A DNA stretch of 5,099 nucleotides from Ignavibacteria bacterium (GCA_027492415.1 JAPUEV010000389.1:1-5099); one strand, 5' to 3'; positions 1-5,099 are shown, numbered from the stretch's first letter. Made by a program: numbers and translations. Notes: a model not told the origin generated them from the sequence alone.

Positions 1-210
1 CAATTTCCATTCGGGATAAAAAAAGCAAGGGAAAATGATTTTGTAATACAGGAATTAAAAAGGAATAAGCCAGTTTTTGATTTTTCGCTATCTGTGTTGG
101 TAGAAAATTATTATTTGAATATCGGGTATGTAGCTCCACACAAAGACCAAGATATATCAAACCAAAATTTTGAAATTAAGTTAGGGTATAAACTTGATTT
201 TAACCTGTAA
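1..210 (+). CDS. C-terminal fragment of a probable outer-membrane beta-barrel protein
   Basis: Frame 1 is open from the first base to a TAA at 208-210, giving the last 69 residues of a protein whose start lies outside the window. The end has alternating polar/hydrophobic stretches, YYLNIGYVAP and, at the very C terminus, FEIKLGYKLDFNL. This is the pattern of amphipathic strands closing an outer-membrane beta-barrel, although the final residue is Leu rather than the usual Phe/Trp. Only 10 bases separate its stop from the next gene on the same strand, so the two are probably one transcript. Base composition is strongly AT-rich, like the gene that follows. I do not recognise the family. The barrel reading is an inference from strand periodicity over a short fragment; a soluble beta-sheet domain would look similar. 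Confidence 0.55.
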   Translation, partial: QFPFGIKKARENDFVIQELKRNKPVFDFSLSVLVENYYLNIGYVAPHKDQDISNQNFEIKLGYKLDFNL

Positions 211-220
211 ATCAGAAAAT

Positions 221-1306
221 ATGAAAACATTTTTAACAGTTTCAATGCTTCTCATTTTAGTTATTTGTAATATTTCATTTAGCCAAGAATTTAAAATAAT
301 TAGATTTGATACTTGTTATAAGTGCCCCTTAGATAGTCCTATGGATCATAGAGTTTTTTTCTTTTATAAGATAGACTCAGAGAGTGATAGTCATTATATT
401 GGTAAGAGAGAACCAGACCCTGAATCTTCAAACTGGGGAATTAACAATATAAAAACTAAAATTTGTCAACCTGATTATAATCAAAAATTCCCGAAATTTG
501 ATTTAAAATTTATTAAGGAGAAATTAGACAAAAATGCCTTTAATGTACCCTTTTATTTAATGATGTATACAATTGCCAATGGAGAAGGGCAATACTTTAA
601 TACGATCAATACTTATGATAATGTCAATTTTACTATTGGTCCTTTCCAATTCGCAGCACATTCTATAGATTTTGTTAAGTATTTAAAATATGTATTATTG
701 CAACCTAATAATCCTTTTCTAGAGTTGAATATCAGTGAAAAAGATAACAAAATTCACAGAAAAAGTGATGATTCTCTTTTAGAAAATCAAGGTGATAAAG
801 ATAATAATAACAATGGTAATCTAAGACTAAGACATTTTCTGAATCCTAATTTTAATGATACATTGATCGAGAATCAGGAATTAATAAACATAGCCCGTTT
901 TCAATATTTCATTATGAATGAAATTGAGCAAATTAACCTTGTGGGTAATTTTAAAGAACATTTAGCGTGGTTACTAAATGATATTCATGATGGTTTGATA
1001 AGAAATAATTTTAGTAAGGGACTAAATAATCTTTCACTAAGGCTTTGTTGTGTAATTGTTGATATTATACATCATGGTCGCGGAAAGCTGAATAATAAAG
1101 GTCCATATAAAAATATAGCTGATATATTGAATCGACATATTGGTAATATTGAATTAGCATATGAGGATCTAATAAATATAAATATGGCTTCTAAATGGGA
1201 AAAAAGGAGAAAAAGTCTAAGAAACTCAATTGACGAATTAAGTAAGAATATTGATTATGAATTTAATAGATTCTATTTTATTGACAGAAAGTTTATCAAA
1301 AGATAA
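221..1306 (+). CDS. Secreted protein with a lysozyme-like (muramidase-type) motif
   Basis: A 361-residue protein. I chose the ATG at 221 over an in-frame TTG at 194 because it directly begins a signal peptide: Lys2, a hydrophobic core at about residues 4-17, and a likely cleavage after S-F-S at about residue 21. Cys16 is preceded by L-V-I, which is not a lipobox. The mature protein starts near a CxxC (Cys32, Cys35). Residues 119-146 contain A-N-G-E-G, then N-T-Y-D, then F-T-I-G-P-F-Q-F: Glu122, Tyr132, Asp133, Thr138, Gly140, Gln143. This spacing resembles the T4-lysozyme-type active site (Glu11, Tyr18-x-Asp20, Thr26-Ile-Gly28), so cleavage of peptidoglycan or a related glycan in the periplasm or outside the cell is plausible. 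A polar Asn/Asp-rich stretch at about 171-201 looks like a linker. A helical half follows, with D-I-I-H-H-G-R-G at 281-288. The C terminus is basic and charged, probably coiled. No Shine-Dalgarno is evident. The function is inferred from one motif; an unknown secreted protein is the alternative. Confidence 0.8.
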   Translation: MKTFLTVSMLLILVICNISFSQEFKIIRFDTCYKCPLDSPMDHRVFFFYKIDSESDSHYIGKREPDPESSNWGINNIKTKICQPDYNQKFPKFDLKFIKEKLDKNAFNVPFYLMMYTIANGEGQYFNTINTYDNVNFTIGPFQFAAHSIDFVKYLKYVLLQPNNPFLELNISEKDNKIHRKSDDSLLENQGDKDNNNNGNLRLRHFLNPNFNDTLIENQELINIARFQYFIMNEIEQINLVGNFKEHLAWLLNDIHDGLIRNNFSKGLNNLSLRLCCVIVDIIHHGRGKLNNKGPYKNIADILNRHIGNIELAYEDLININMASKWEKRRKSLRNSIDELSKNIDYEFNRFYFIDRKFIKR

Positions 1307-1375
1307 CTAAATAATATCTCAATCTTGACTTAGCGGTTTATAAAAGTATTCAAATGACTCATAAATTCCTAATTT

Positions 1376-2254
1376 CTAGCTTCCCCAATCCCTGTTGTAC
1401 CTGAAATCTACATTTATCGTCCTGTTACTTACTTTTGCAATCACAGGCGGTACACGCTTGAATTGGTTGAACCTTATCTTTGCGCGGATCGTCTTAATGA
1501 AATCTGCTTTAAACCCGATATCAACTAGCTCTTCATCACTGTATCTCTGGTCAACCATATAATAAAGCAGCTCATCTGCTTCACGGTAAGTAAAGCCAAG
1601 CTCGCCTTCATCTGTCTGCCCCGTCCAGAGGTCAGCAGAGGGTTTCTTTTTAATTATCTGTTTCGGACACTTTAGTACTTCTGCAAGCTGCCAGACCTGG
1701 GTTTTGTAAAGATCGCCTAATGGATTTATCGCGCTGGCGGAATCACCATACAGCGTAGAGTATCCCAAAAGTATTTCTGTCTTATTGCCCGTTCCAAGTA
1801 CTAACGCTTTCTTTTCATTTGACTGGTCATATAAACAGATCATTCTCATTCTTGCCATAATATTTCCAAAGCGTACCTTGTCTTTAAGTATATCAGGATC
1901 ATTTTCTGCCAGCGCATCTACAGCGCCGGTCAGGTTTATCAGCATACTTTTTAGTTTCAGGTCTTTTATTACCGAAAGGGCATCGCTCACACTGGAAGCG
2001 CTTGATGTTTTATACGGCATCATTACTGCAAGTACGTTCTTGGGTCCTAATGCTTTTACCGCAAGGTATGCTGCCACTGCGGAATCTATTCCGCCGCTTA
2101 AGCCCAATACAACTTTATGCAGCCCAAACCTTTCGGTTTCCTGTTTAATAAAATCAACCAGGACTTTCACTAAGTCCCGGTTGATAGGTATTTCAAATGG
2201 ATTTTGTCGTTTCGAAGAGTTTTTCTTAGAGGCGTTGCTTCCGGGTAGTTCCAA
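1376..2254 (-). CDS. nadE: NH3-dependent NAD+ synthetase
   Basis: A 292-residue enzyme that amidates nicotinic acid adenine dinucleotide with ammonia and ATP to give NAD+, the last step of NAD synthesis, in the cytosol. It has the N-type ATP pyrophosphatase P-loop S-G-G-I-D-S at 53-58, an N-I-x-A-R-x-R segment at 131-137, the G-T-G-N-K-T-E-I-L-L-G block at 154-164 with the following Y-G-D at 169-171, and K-P-S-A-D-L-W-x-G-Q-T-D-E at 204-216. All are hallmarks of the family. There is no N-terminal glutaminase (nitrilase) domain, so it should use free ammonia or a partner glutaminase. It starts at a TTG (2252-2254): an in-frame TAA lies immediately upstream, and there is no ATG before the conserved core. 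The first 20 or so residues are a polar, Lys/Ser/Asn-rich extension. It lies 45 bases after a small gene on the same strand, probably in one operon. Stop TAG at 1376-1378. Confidence 0.96.
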   Translation of the reverse strand: MELPGSNASKKNSSKRQNPFEIPINRDLVKVLVDFIKQETERFGLHKVVLGLSGGIDSAVAAYLAVKALGPKNVLAVMMPYKTSSASSVSDALSVIKDLKLKSMLINLTGAVDALAENDPDILKDKVRFGNIMARMRMICLYDQSNEKKALVLGTGNKTEILLGYSTLYGDSASAINPLGDLYKTQVWQLAEVLKCPKQIIKKKPSADLWTGQTDEGELGFTYREADELLYYMVDQRYSDEELVDIGFKADFIKTIRAKIRFNQFKRVPPVIAKVSNRTINVDFRYNRDWGS

Positions 2255-2261
2255 TTATTTA

Positions 2262-2266
2262 TCCCT
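2262..2266 (-). promoter_or_regulatory. Ribosome binding site supporting the TTG start of nadE
   Basis: On the minus strand AGGGA is followed by seven bases (TAAATAA) and then the TTG at 2254. The in-frame stop next to the TTG rules out a longer protein, so this weak Shine-Dalgarno helps fix the unusual start. The same site overlaps a five-codon reading frame in another phase, ATG GCT AAA CAG GGA TAA, whose stop lies just before the TTG. Confidence 0.5.
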
Positions 2267-2299
2267 GTTTAGCCATTTGTAGCCTGATTTTTGCAGAAA

Positions 2300-2551
2300 T
2301 TATTTTTTTGAAACCTGGTAAACGATCTTTCTGATAGTATCAAACTGAAGATAGGGGAACATTTCCTGTATCTTATCTATTGCTTCACCTGCGCTCATCT
2401 CTCTTCTCATATCCTTGTACATCTGGCGTATCTTGTAGTCGCGAATTGCTTTTTCATCTAATAATTTGTATTTCTTTAAATTATTGTATGTTTCATCGTC
2501 AATCAGCTCGCTTAGTGGATTATCGGTCTTTGACTTAACTGTCGGCTTCAT
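2300..2551 (-). CDS. Small helical protein of unknown function, possible helix-turn-helix
   Basis: An 83-residue protein. The ATG at 2549-2551 is preceded by a strong Shine-Dalgarno and the stop is a TAA at 2300-2302. The composition is charged and helix-forming, with no signal peptide or membrane segment, so it is cytosolic. The first 15 or so residues are polar and probably disordered. A helical region rich in Lys, Arg, Tyr and Glu covers about 22-52. The last third (about 54-80) reads as helix, turn, helix: G-E-A-I-D-K-I-Q-E-M-F-P-Y-L, then F-D-T-I-R-K-I-V-Y. This would suit a small DNA-binding or protein-interaction module such as a helix-turn-helix. I do not recognise a named family. It lies 45 bases upstream of nadE on the same strand and is probably co-transcribed, but nothing in the sequence links it to NAD metabolism. 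Its good ribosome site and coding texture make it a real gene. Confidence 0.75.
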   Translation of the reverse strand: MKPTVKSKTDNPLSELIDDETYNNLKKYKLLDEKAIRDYKIRQMYKDMRREMSAGEAIDKIQEMFPYLQFDTIRKIVYQVSKK

Positions 2552-2556
2552 ATTTG

Positions 2557-2575
2557 CCCTCCCGTCCTTGCGGAC
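2557..2575 (-). promoter_or_regulatory. Strong Shine-Dalgarno preceded by a GNRA-capped hairpin
   Basis: On the minus strand GGGAGGG (2557-2563) sits five bases before the ATG at 2551, the best ribosome site in the window. Directly upstream is GTCC-GCAA-GGAC (2564-2575), a four-base-pair stem closed by a GCAA tetraloop of the stable GNRA class. The hairpin touches the Shine-Dalgarno, so it could help position or limit ribosome access. That effect is an inference, and the stem is short. Confidence 0.55.
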
Positions 2576-2621
2576 TATTAGTTTATTAATATAACCTTTG
2601 CTGGAATACCGTAACTTGTTT

Positions 2622-2655
2622 TAAATATAGTCTCCTCGGCTCCTAATGTTACAAA
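2622..2655 (-). promoter_or_regulatory. Candidate Bacteroidota-type promoter for the small gene and nadE
   Basis: Reading the minus strand, TTTG (2652-2655) is followed by 22 bases and then TATATTTA (2622-2629). The Bacteroidota consensus is TTTG, about 19 bases, TAnnTTTG; here only the last base of the -7 box differs. Transcription would start shortly downstream, giving a leader of roughly 60 bases that carries the hairpin and ribosome site before 2551. The stretch is AT-rich, so chance matches are possible. Confidence 0.35.
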
Positions 2656-2667
2656 TATAATTAAAAA

Positions 2668-2785
2668 GCAAGTTAAAAATCAAGTAATCCAATAATTTAG
2701 CTCCATTTAATTACACTTAACTTTAAATAAATAGGCAAGTTACAAAAAATAAATATTTCTAATTATTAAACCATAATTTGCTCCA
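2668..2785. repeat. Two imperfect direct repeat units in the intergenic region
   Basis: Unit 1 (2668-2705) begins GCAAGTTAAAAAT and ends ATAATTTAGCTCCA. Unit 2 (2735-2785) begins GCAAGTTACAAAAA and ends ATAATTTGCTCCA. Each unit is bounded by the same two short blocks in the same order, and the interior is AT-rich and diverged. A third copy of the CAAGTTA core lies inverted at 2612-2618. This may be a decayed duplication or paired binding sites for a regulator. AT-rich bias weakens the case, but the conserved GCTCCA ends are not simple AT sequence. Confidence 0.4.
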
Positions 2786-2968
2786 AATCGTTTCAATTAT
2801 AAGAGTTAAGCCTTGCAATATCCTATTATTATTCATATTTTTATTAAAATTTTAAGCATTTATGGAAAGGTTTTTCAGGTTTTTCTATTACACCGCTTTC
2901 ACGGTATTCATACTAAGCTGCCTTTTGGTCATATTTTCGTTCATAATTTCATTTATTGCATTCCTGTA

Positions 2969-3001
2969 TTGGTCTTCTACTGTAATACTGCAATATATTT
3001 T
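2969..3001 (+). promoter_or_regulatory. Weak candidate promoter for the lipoprotein gene
   Basis: TTG (2969-2971), 22 bases, then TATATTTT (2994-3001) resembles the Bacteroidota TTTG / TAnnTTTG pair, with the last base of the -7 box and the first base of the -33 box off consensus. The spacing is the same as in the opposite-strand candidate. It would place the transcript start near the inverted repeat at 3008 and give a leader of roughly 80 bases before the ATG at 3090. Confidence 0.25.
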
Positions 3002-3007
3002 ACGTTC

Positions 3008-3052
3008 TATTCAGCTTTAAGGATTGCCTAAAAAACATTCTTCAGCTGAATA
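3008..3052. repeat. Nine-base inverted repeat upstream of the lipoprotein gene
   Basis: TATTCAGCT (3008-3016) and AGCTGAATA (3044-3052) are exact reverse complements separated by 27 bases. The right arm overlaps a perfect ten-base palindrome, TTCAGCTGAA (3041-3050), so alternative foldings or a dimeric protein site are possible. It lies between the candidate promoter and the start codon of the lipoprotein gene, where a leader hairpin or operator would act. No T-run follows the right arm, so it is not an obvious terminator. Confidence 0.4.
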
Positions 3053-3089
3053 ATAAAAAACATAAATTCCTAAAAAAAATAAATTTTTA

Positions 3090-4487
3090 ATGATCAAATT
3101 TTCAAAACTAAAATATTCAGTATATTCAGCATTCATTTTTGTAATATTCATCTCTGCCTGTCAACAGGGTGAAGAAGTTATTACACCAATTGAACCTCCT
3201 CCGGTTGTTATTGATACAACAAAGATATTTTCCAAAACCTACGGCACAACTCTATCTGATCTTGTTACAGGTGTAAGGCAGACCCCCGATGGCGGCCTGA
3301 TCATGTGCGGCTATACAATTGGCGGCAGTTTTGGCGATAATGATATATTCATAACCAAGCTAGATGGCAGCGGAAATATCGTATGGTCAAACCTGTACGG
3401 AGGCTCAGGGAATGACCAGGCTAACTCAATTGAAAGATGCTCTGACGGCAGCTTTATAATCTGCGGTTCAACAACATCTTTCAGCGGTACATACGATCCC
3501 TTCGCAATTAAGATAAACCAATCAGGCACAGTTGAGTGGAGCAAGTATTACAGGTGGTGGAATGAAGACCACGGTAATGCCATTATCCAGACAAATGACG
3601 GCGGTTTTATTATAACCGGTTATTCAAATTCATTCAGCATCGGTGCATTTGATGTATACAGCTTAAAGCTGGATCAATCCGGCGGGCTGATGTGGGCGCG
3701 CGCTTATGGCGGCTCTGAAAATGATTTCGGCAATTCAATTAGAACAACTCCCGATGGCGGATACATAATCGGCGGCTATACCTTTTCTTACGGTGTTGGC
3801 GGTGATGCCTATATCATAAAGCTTTGGGGTGATGGCGCGTTAAAATGGACCAAAACTTACGGCGGCGCGGGATTTGATAATATCAAAGATTTACAAAATG
3901 CTTCTAACGGCTTCATAGCATGCGGCTCAACAAGCTCATTCGGACTCGCAGATGATGATGCTTATGTATTCAACATTGATAACCAGGATGGATTTGTTTA
4001 TTGGACAAGAACATTTGACGGCAATGCTGGCGGACCATCGGATTTCAAAAAAGTGCTGCAAAGCTCTGATGGCGGATTCCTTCTGACAGGCAATTTCCAG
4101 AATACAATAAAGAACATGCAGGATATGACCGTTCTGAAATTATTTGGTGATGGCGAGTTTTCATACGCTAAACTGTTTGGCGGTGTATCAAACGATGCAT
4201 CAACATCAATTTCAATTAAAACCGATGGCGGTATTTTGATTGGCGGAAATACAACATCTTTCGGGGCAGGAAGCAATGATGCTTATATACTTAGCTTATA
4301 TGATAATGCCACAGGATGCTTTACCGATAACCCGATTACTCCTGTTGCAGGCTCACCGCTTACCGAAGTAAGCGAACAGACCTCAACATATCTTGATATT
4401 AATTTTTATGATACTGAACCTGCAGGTTGGAACGTTGCAACCTTCAGTATTTTGCCAAATTCACAGTGCATACAGAATCCAAAATAA
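3090..4487 (+). CDS. Lipoprotein with seven beta-propeller-like repeats
   Basis: A 465-residue exported lipoprotein. The N terminus has Lys residues, a hydrophobic core and a lipobox I-S-A-C with Cys24 as the lipidated residue. Gln follows at +2, so there is no Asp inner-membrane retention signal and outer-membrane placement is likely. After a Pro-rich spacer (about 31-42) come seven repeats of roughly 50-54 residues, near 46-99, 100-150, 151-202, 203-253, 254-305, 306-359 and 360-408. Each follows the plan Y-G-G-x-x-x-D, D-G-G-(F/Y)-I-I-x-G-(Y/S)-T, S-F-G, D-x-Y-x-x-K-L, G-x-x-x-W. Seven such units fit a seven-bladed propeller. Repeats 5 and 6 are the most diverged. A tail (409-465) with Cys410 and Cys460 follows; there is no type IX secretion sorting domain. 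Such propellers usually bind ligands or partners, and no catalytic motif is visible. The start has no Shine-Dalgarno and an A/T-rich leader. The role is unknown. Confidence 0.9.
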   Translation: MIKFSKLKYSVYSAFIFVIFISACQQGEEVITPIEPPPVVIDTTKIFSKTYGTTLSDLVTGVRQTPDGGLIMCGYTIGGSFGDNDIFITKLDGSGNIVWSNLYGGSGNDQANSIERCSDGSFIICGSTTSFSGTYDPFAIKINQSGTVEWSKYYRWWNEDHGNAIIQTNDGGFIITGYSNSFSIGAFDVYSLKLDQSGGLMWARAYGGSENDFGNSIRTTPDGGYIIGGYTFSYGVGGDAYIIKLWGDGALKWTKTYGGAGFDNIKDLQNASNGFIACGSTSSFGLADDDAYVFNIDNQDGFVYWTRTFDGNAGGPSDFKKVLQSSDGGFLLTGNFQNTIKNMQDMTVLKLFGDGEFSYAKLFGGVSNDASTSISIKTDGGILIGGNTTSFGAGSNDAYILSLYDNATGCFTDNPITPVAGSPLTEVSEQTSTYLDINFYDTEPAGWNVATFSILPNSQCIQNPK

Positions 4488-4515
4488 ATTATTTGTAACT
4501 GAAAGTTTCAATAAT
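4488..4515 (+). terminator. AT-rich inverted repeat just after the lipoprotein stop
   Basis: Immediately after the TAA, ATTATT (4488-4493) and AACT (4497-4500) pair with AGTT (4504-4507, allowing a GAA loop) and AATAAT (4510-4515), with one bulge and one mismatch between them. It could mark the end of the lipoprotein mRNA. It is AT-rich and lacks a following T-run, so termination would be weak, and read-through into the next gene at 4539 is possible. Confidence 0.3.
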
Positions 4516-4538
4516 ACATTAGAAGCAGCGTTAATCCA

Positions 4539-5099
4539 TTGAAGGTACCAACATTTCAGAAATTCGGTTTAACCAAAGCTCAGCTTAAAATTGCTGAGAC
4601 AAGGGATAAAAAAATAAGTGATATTTTAACTCATCACTTAACCATTGGCATTGGCTTAGGCTTCGGATTAATACTGTACATCTTATACTTCAGCAAAGTT
4701 CAGCCTGATTCATTCATACAGATTGTAGTGCAGATCTTTCTCTTCGGCAGTATCGGAATAATTTGTGTCGGCATCCCCGCAATGCTTTTTAAGCTTGCAG
4801 AAATGTTCTATTTTAAACAGCGCGAAAAAACTGATGAGCATAAAACCATAACACGCTACAACGAAGAAAGGGATAATTTTGATTTCTGGAAATTACGGAA
4901 GGATTATGGCTTCTGGAATATGCTGGACGGCTTAAGCTTTGAAAAAGAAGTGATGAGCCTCTACTTTTATCTGGGCTTTGAAGATATCCCTGAGCTTGCA
5001 AATGATGATTTTCCATACGATAGAGTGCTTAAATCAGGCGATACAAAGTATTATTTTTCATTCTATACTAAAATTATTGAATTTAACCAAACCGAAGAA
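4539..5099 (+). CDS. Membrane-anchored protein with possible Mrr/restriction-endonuclease-like domain, N-terminal part
   Basis: An open frame of 187 codons runs off the window end. The start is inferred as the TTG at 4539: an in-frame stop lies at 4512-4514 and the only ATGs come after the membrane segments. No clear Shine-Dalgarno is visible. After a polar, charged N terminus (1-30) there are two hydrophobic segments, about 34-51 and 59-84, joined by a short loop with Gln-Pro-Asp. A charged stretch (86-122) follows, then L-S-F-E-K-E-V-M-S-L-Y-F-Y-L-G-F-E (132-148) and D-F-P-Y-D-R-V-L-K-S-G-D (157-168). The pattern 'F-E-x-x-V...L-x-x-L-G-F' followed by Asp and a hydrophobic strand is how Mrr-type PD-(D/E)xK nuclease domains begin. 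However, the expected Gly-hydrophobic-Asp and (E/Q)-x-K are not clear here. Topology and gene are well supported; the nuclease link is a tentative inference. It starts 51 bases after the lipoprotein stop. Confidence 0.7.
   Translation, partial: MKVPTFQKFGLTKAQLKIAETRDKKISDILTHHLTIGIGLGFGLILYILYFSKVQPDSFIQIVVQIFLFGSIGIICVGIPAMLFKLAEMFYFKQREKTDEHKTITRYNEERDNFDFWKLRKDYGFWNMLDGLSFEKEVMSLYFYLGFEDIPELANDDFPYDRVLKSGDTKYYFSFYTKIIEFNQTEE

Larger units (their letters stand above)
2552..3089. other. Divergent intergenic region with no convincing gene
   Basis: These 538 bases separate the minus-strand small gene/nadE pair from the plus-strand lipoprotein gene. The region is very AT-rich. The plus-strand open frame at 2813-3031 would give 72 residues rich in Phe, Ile, His and Tyr, with no ribosome site or recognisable domain, and looks like a chance frame. 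What it does hold is a candidate promoter facing each way, an imperfect direct repeat (2668-2785), a small hairpin (ACACCG 2890-2895 with CGGTAT 2902-2907, including one G-U pair if read on the minus strand) and a nine-base inverted repeat (3008-3052). I see no tRNA, CRISPR or insertion-sequence end. Confidence 0.6.

Noticed and set aside
194..220. TTG start at 194 for the secreted protein
   Set aside because: It overlaps the end of the upstream gene and would add nine polar residues before a well-formed signal peptide that begins at the ATG at 221.
254..280. Lipobox around Cys16 of the secreted protein
   Set aside because: The residue before Cys is Ile, not Gly/Ala/Ser, and a better signal peptidase I site follows at S-F-S.
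1363..1375. AAATT-CCT-AATTT inverted repeat beside the nadE stop as a terminator
   Set aside because: The stem has only A-T pairs, is five bases long and has no T-run after it, so it is within chance for AT-rich DNA.
1785..2282. Plus-strand open frame of 165 codons opposite nadE
   Set aside because: It lies entirely antisense to the well-supported nadE, is Ser/Phe/Leu-rich as expected of an antisense frame, and has no domain.
2813..3031. Plus-strand open frame of 72 codons in the intergenic region
   Set aside because: Its hydrophobic, His/Phe/Tyr-rich composition reflects T-rich DNA, and it has no ribosome site and no recognisable motif.
3311..3544. Minus-strand open frame of 77 codons inside the lipoprotein gene
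   Set aside because: It is antisense to a repeat-rich coding region and arises from the repeated Gly/Asp codons.
3998..4276. Minus-strand open frame of 92 codons inside the lipoprotein gene
   Set aside because: It is antisense to the propeller repeats, Pro/Ser-rich as expected of such shadows, with no independent start signal.
4813..5016. Minus-strand open frame of 67 codons near the right end
   Set aside because: It lies opposite the open membrane-protein frame at 4539-5099, which has clear membrane segments and coding texture.

Overview
The window reads as bacterial chromosome, most likely from the Bacteroidota/Ignavibacteriota (FCB) group. The evidence is a lipoprotein and a secreted protein with AT-rich leaders and no clear Shine-Dalgarno, two sites resembling the Bacteroidota -33/-7 promoter, and a beta-propeller lipoprotein of the 'TPDGGYIIGGYT' repeat type common in those lineages. 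This placement is an inference from style; no marker gene fixes it.

Layout. (a) 1-1306, plus strand, very AT-rich: the C-terminal end of a protein whose last strands look like an outer-membrane beta-barrel, then after 10 bases a 361-residue secreted protein. That protein has a Glu...Tyr-x-Asp...Thr-Ile-Gly arrangement reminiscent of lysozyme-type muramidases. (b) 1376-2551, minus strand, higher GC: an 83-residue helical protein of unknown function followed by nadE, the ammonia-dependent NAD+ synthetase; the two look co-transcribed. The plus gene ending at 1306 and nadE converge on a 69-base gap. (c) 2552-3089: a divergent, AT-rich non-coding stretch with a candidate promoter for each side, a pair of imperfect direct repeats and an inverted repeat. 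(d) 3090-4487, plus strand: an outer-membrane-type lipoprotein made of seven beta-propeller-like repeats. (e) 4539-5099, plus strand, cut by the window edge: a two-helix membrane protein whose soluble part begins like an Mrr/restriction-endonuclease-like domain.

The genes do not form one pathway. nadE is a housekeeping gene for the last step of NAD+ synthesis. The flanking genes are envelope proteins (secreted, lipidated or membrane-anchored) of less certain role. The sharp base-composition change between 1306 and 1376 suggests the left segment has a different history from nadE. The points most worth a second look are the lysozyme-like secreted protein and the membrane-anchored nuclease-like protein; no complete new system is demonstrated.
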